A stretch of DNA of 64,000 nt from Halalkalibacter oceani (GTDB lineage: Bacteria > Bacillota > Bacilli > Bacillales > Bacillaceae_D), in the NCBI RefSeq assembly GCF_023715705.1, contig NZ_JAMBOS010000001.1, forward strand, positions 1-64,000. Reading direction: 5' to 3'. The translations under genes were made by a program, and so were the position numbers. Shown here piece by piece: positions 62,139 to 64,000 of this stretch. Position 1 is the first letter of the stretch. The number at the start of each line of letters is the position of its first letter. Below the pieces are notes generated by a model, which ran no database searches, was not told where the DNA came from, and was given only the letters and a program-made list of their open reading frames with translations.

Positions 62139-63577
62139 AAAAGATAAATAGAAAACCATTAGTCATTGTATTGTTAGTCGGTTCGTTTCTAGCAATCTTA
62201 AATCAGACATTGCTGACAACAGCTTTGCCTCATTTTATGAACGATCTGCAGATTACAGCGAATACAGGGCAGTGGCTGACGACGATCTTTATGCTCGTCA
62301 ATGGGATTATGATCCCAATCACGGCCTTTTTAATTGAAAAATATACGACGAGAAAGTTATTTTTGACGTCGATGTTCCTGTTTGCGTTAGGAACGCTGGT
62401 GTGCGCGCTTGCTCCGACTTTCTCCTTTTTAATGGTCGGGAGAATTCTCCAGGCCGCCGGAGCGGGGATTATGATGCCTTTAATGCAAACCGTATTTTTG
62501 CTGATCTTTCCAGTTGAAAAAAGAGGGGCTGCTATGGGGATGGTCGGTCTTGTCATTTCTTTTGCCCCGGCCCTCGGACCGACGCTTTCAGGCTGGCTCG
62601 TTGAACATTATCACTGGTCAAGTCTCTTCTGGGTTGTATTGCCGGTTATCGTCATTGATATGATCGCCGCCTATTTTGTATTGCGAAATGTGACGACACT
62701 TCACAATCCGAAGGTCGATATGCTTTCAATCATTTTGTCGACTTTCGGATTTGGCGGTCTGCTGTTTGGGTTCAGCTATGCCGGGGCACACGGCTGGATG
62801 AGTGCATCCGTTATTCTGCCAACGGTTGTGGGAGTCATTTCACTTGTCTGGTTTATTTTCAGACAGCTGAAGCTGGAACAGCCAATCCTGGAGTTTCGTG
62901 TATTTAAATACAAGGTTTTTACGTTGACGACCGTTATCGGCATGGTTGTCTTTATGTCGCTGATTGGCGGCTCGACGATTCTGCCGATTTATATGCAGGA
63001 TATGCATCATTTCACGGCTTTGGATACGGGGCTGATGCTATTGCCTGGAGCGGTCTTAATGGGGCTGATGTCGCCAATTACCGGAAGGATCTTTGATAAG
63101 ATCGGAGCAAGGGCACTGTCGATTGGCGGCTTGGCGGTTATTTTTGTGACGACGGCTTTATTTACCAACTTAACAGCGACGACGAGCTTTGCCTATCTAT
63201 CCATTATTTACGCGCTGCGGATGGTCGGACTGGCCATGGTCATGATGCCTGTCACAACAGCGGGAATTAATGTTTTGCCACGGAGACTGATTCCGCATGG
63301 TACAGCTATGAATAATACGATGCGGCAAATTGCCGGGGCGATCGGAACGGCGATTTTGATTACGATTATGACGATGTCGGCGTTGGATCCGCAAGTGACT
63401 GGCGATGTCGACATGGCAATGATCCACGGTGTCAATGTCTCCTTTATGGCGGCAACTGTGCTGTCGCTTATCGGTTTAATTCTTGCCTTCTTCATCAAAA
63501 AACAAGACGAAGAACAGCCAAAAGAGGAGCCGGTGCAAGTGAAAAGCCAAAAAAAACGTCCGGTTCCGGAAGGATAA
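62114..63577 (+). CDS. MFS transporter, DHA2 family (drug efflux)
   Basis: A 487-residue major facilitator protein with about fourteen membrane segments. LVGSFLAILNQTLLTTALPHFMNDL is the DHA2 N-terminal motif, RILQAAGAGIMMPLMQT carries motif C-like residues, and AMGMVGLVISFAPALGPTLSGWLVEHYHW the antiporter motif (by key residues). It resembles the LmrB/EmrB group of proton-driven multidrug exporters. The substrate cannot be predicted. The cytoplasmic tail is rich in Lys/Glu. Confidence 0.92.
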   Translation: MDTAQVSVEKINRKPLVIVLLVGSFLAILNQTLLTTALPHFMNDLQITANTGQWLTTIFMLVNGIMIPITAFLIEKYTTRKLFLTSMFLFALGTLVCALAPTFSFLMVGRILQAAGAGIMMPLMQTVFLLIFPVEKRGAAMGMVGLVISFAPALGPTLSGWLVEHYHWSSLFWVVLPVIVIDMIAAYFVLRNVTTLHNPKVDMLSIILSTFGFGGLLFGFSYAGAHGWMSASVILPTVVGVISLVWFIFRQLKLEQPILEFRVFKYKVFTLTTVIGMVVFMSLIGGSTILPIYMQDMHHFTALDTGLMLLPGAVLMGLMSPITGRIFDKIGARALSIGGLAVIFVTTALFTNLTATTSFAYLSIIYALRMVGLAMVMMPVTTAGINVLPRRLIPHGTAMNNTMRQIAGAIGTAILITIMTMSALDPQVTGDVDMAMIHGVNVSFMAATVLSLIGLILAFFIKKQDEEQPKEEPVQVKSQKKRPVPEG

Positions 63578-63609
63578 AGAGCAAGGAAACAATTGTGGTC
63601 ATTTCGGGG

Positions 63610-63656
63610 GTTGTACCAAAGGGAAAATCAACCTTTTGGCGCAGCCTCTTTTTTAG
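63610..63656 (+). terminator. candidate terminator of the MFS gene
   Basis: GGTTGTACCAAAGGG...CCTTTTGGCGCAGCC forms a stem around AAAATCAA, followed by TCTTTTTT. Confidence 0.65.
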
Positions 63657-63747
63657 GTTGTTAGGACGAGTTTTGGATAGAGAGTTTAAAAACAGCTAAA
63701 AAAGAGGTAGTATAGAATATAGTTTGAATTTGTGGAGGGAGGATCAT

Positions 63748-64000
63748 ATGAAAAAGCCACTGATCGTAATAATAGGGATTATCAGCTTGTTTGTTGGACA
63801 AGCTTGTGATCAGCAGCAATCCACGACCGATCAAGATTCCCCGATGCTCTCCTCTCATACTGAGCAAGCAGAGGGTAATGAAGCAGGGGAAGCCTCTGCG
63901 GGACCGGACTCCGAGCAGAACGAGGAGCCGGGAATCGAGGTAGTAACCGATCCGCAAAGTGTGGCAGTACTTGTTAATGAGGAATATGCATTAATGGATG
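63748..64000 (+). CDS. lipoprotein, probable D-Ala-D-Ala carboxypeptidase of M15/VanY type (partial)
   Basis: The first 84 residues of a gene cut by the window edge. A lipoprotein-like signal (LIVIIGIISLFVGQACD) is followed by a Ser/Glu/Gly-rich linker and GIEVVTDPQSVAVLVNEEYAL. That last segment is typical of the region before the catalytic domain in YodJ/VanY-like M15 peptidases. The catalytic domain lies outside the window, so the assignment is tentative. GGAGGGAGG precedes the ATG. Confidence 0.6.
   Translation, partial: MKKPLIVIIGIISLFVGQACDQQQSTTDQDSPMLSSHTEQAEGNEAGEASAGPDSEQNEEPGIEVVTDPQSVAVLVNEEYALMD

Overview
This window reads as chromosome of an endospore-forming Bacillaceae bacterium. 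Evidence: Bacillus-type ribosome binding sites (AGGAGG-like) throughout, spore coat genes (cotJA-cotJB-cotJC, a CotD-like gene), a SplA-like protein, bacilliredoxin BrxB, a RelP/SasA-type small alarmone synthetase, an MhqR-type quinone-stress operon, CzrA/CzcD, CypC and SLH-domain surface proteins. The genus cannot be fixed from sequence alone; the acidic secreted proteins would suit a salt- or alkali-tolerant relative of Bacillus. No rRNA, CRISPR array or replication origin was seen.

Layout. 1-15675: one large catabolic unit. A LacI-type regulator is followed by a complete TRAP transporter, two MaoC-like hydratases, a fumarate-reductase-like flavoprotein, an enoyl-CoA hydratase, a class III CoA-transferase, an acyl-CoA dehydrogenase, an iron-type alcohol dehydrogenase, EtfB, EtfA and a membrane Fe-S oxidoreductase of FadF type. 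Together they can import an organic acid, load it onto CoA, oxidise it and pass electrons to quinone. Five cre/LacI-like operators are spread over this unit. 15733-19232: a zinc-binding ZnuA behind a Zur-like box, the cotJ operon, brxB and a small unknown gene.

19257-27735 is a mosaic. A tRNA-Arg gene has its 3' two-thirds duplicated 1.75 kb downstream, bracketing a threonine aldolase. Then come the alarmone synthetase, tRNA-Val, a PepSY membrane protein with a YtkA-like lipoprotein, and a zone of debris: a short SplA, a GrpB pseudogene, a GNAT fragment, and a type I toxin-antitoxin locus with a degraded second copy. 28007-30090 is a prophage-like remnant (ImmA, XRE repressor, XtrA) with a bidirectional operator region, followed by a structured sequence resembling the right end of a TnpB-type transposon.

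30115-42393: an MhqR-type operon (nitroreductase, two ring-cleavage dioxygenases of which the second is frameshifted, flavin reductase, esterase), then an MmyB-type regulator, a stand-alone FabF, a WYL regulator with an SDR, a secreted serine hydrolase with SLH repeats and a CotD-like coat gene. 42777-49757: a two-component system joined to an iron ABC importer with two tandem binding proteins and three Fur-like boxes. 49879-56209: CzrA/CzcD, CypC, and a GntR-aldehyde dehydrogenase-hydroxyacid dehydrogenase group. 56379-64000: an SLH protein, a LysR/EamA pair, a broken chaA, a TetR/MFS drug-efflux pair and the start of a peptidase lipoprotein.

The most novel item is a 173-bp hairpin-rich element at 60260-60432. 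It sits inside chaA between two exact 8-bp copies of CTAAAACA, and removing it with one copy restores the chaA reading frame. A diverged second copy lies at 56379-56538, and its 3' terminal hairpin recurs as apparent terminators elsewhere. It looks like an uncatalogued non-autonomous MITE.
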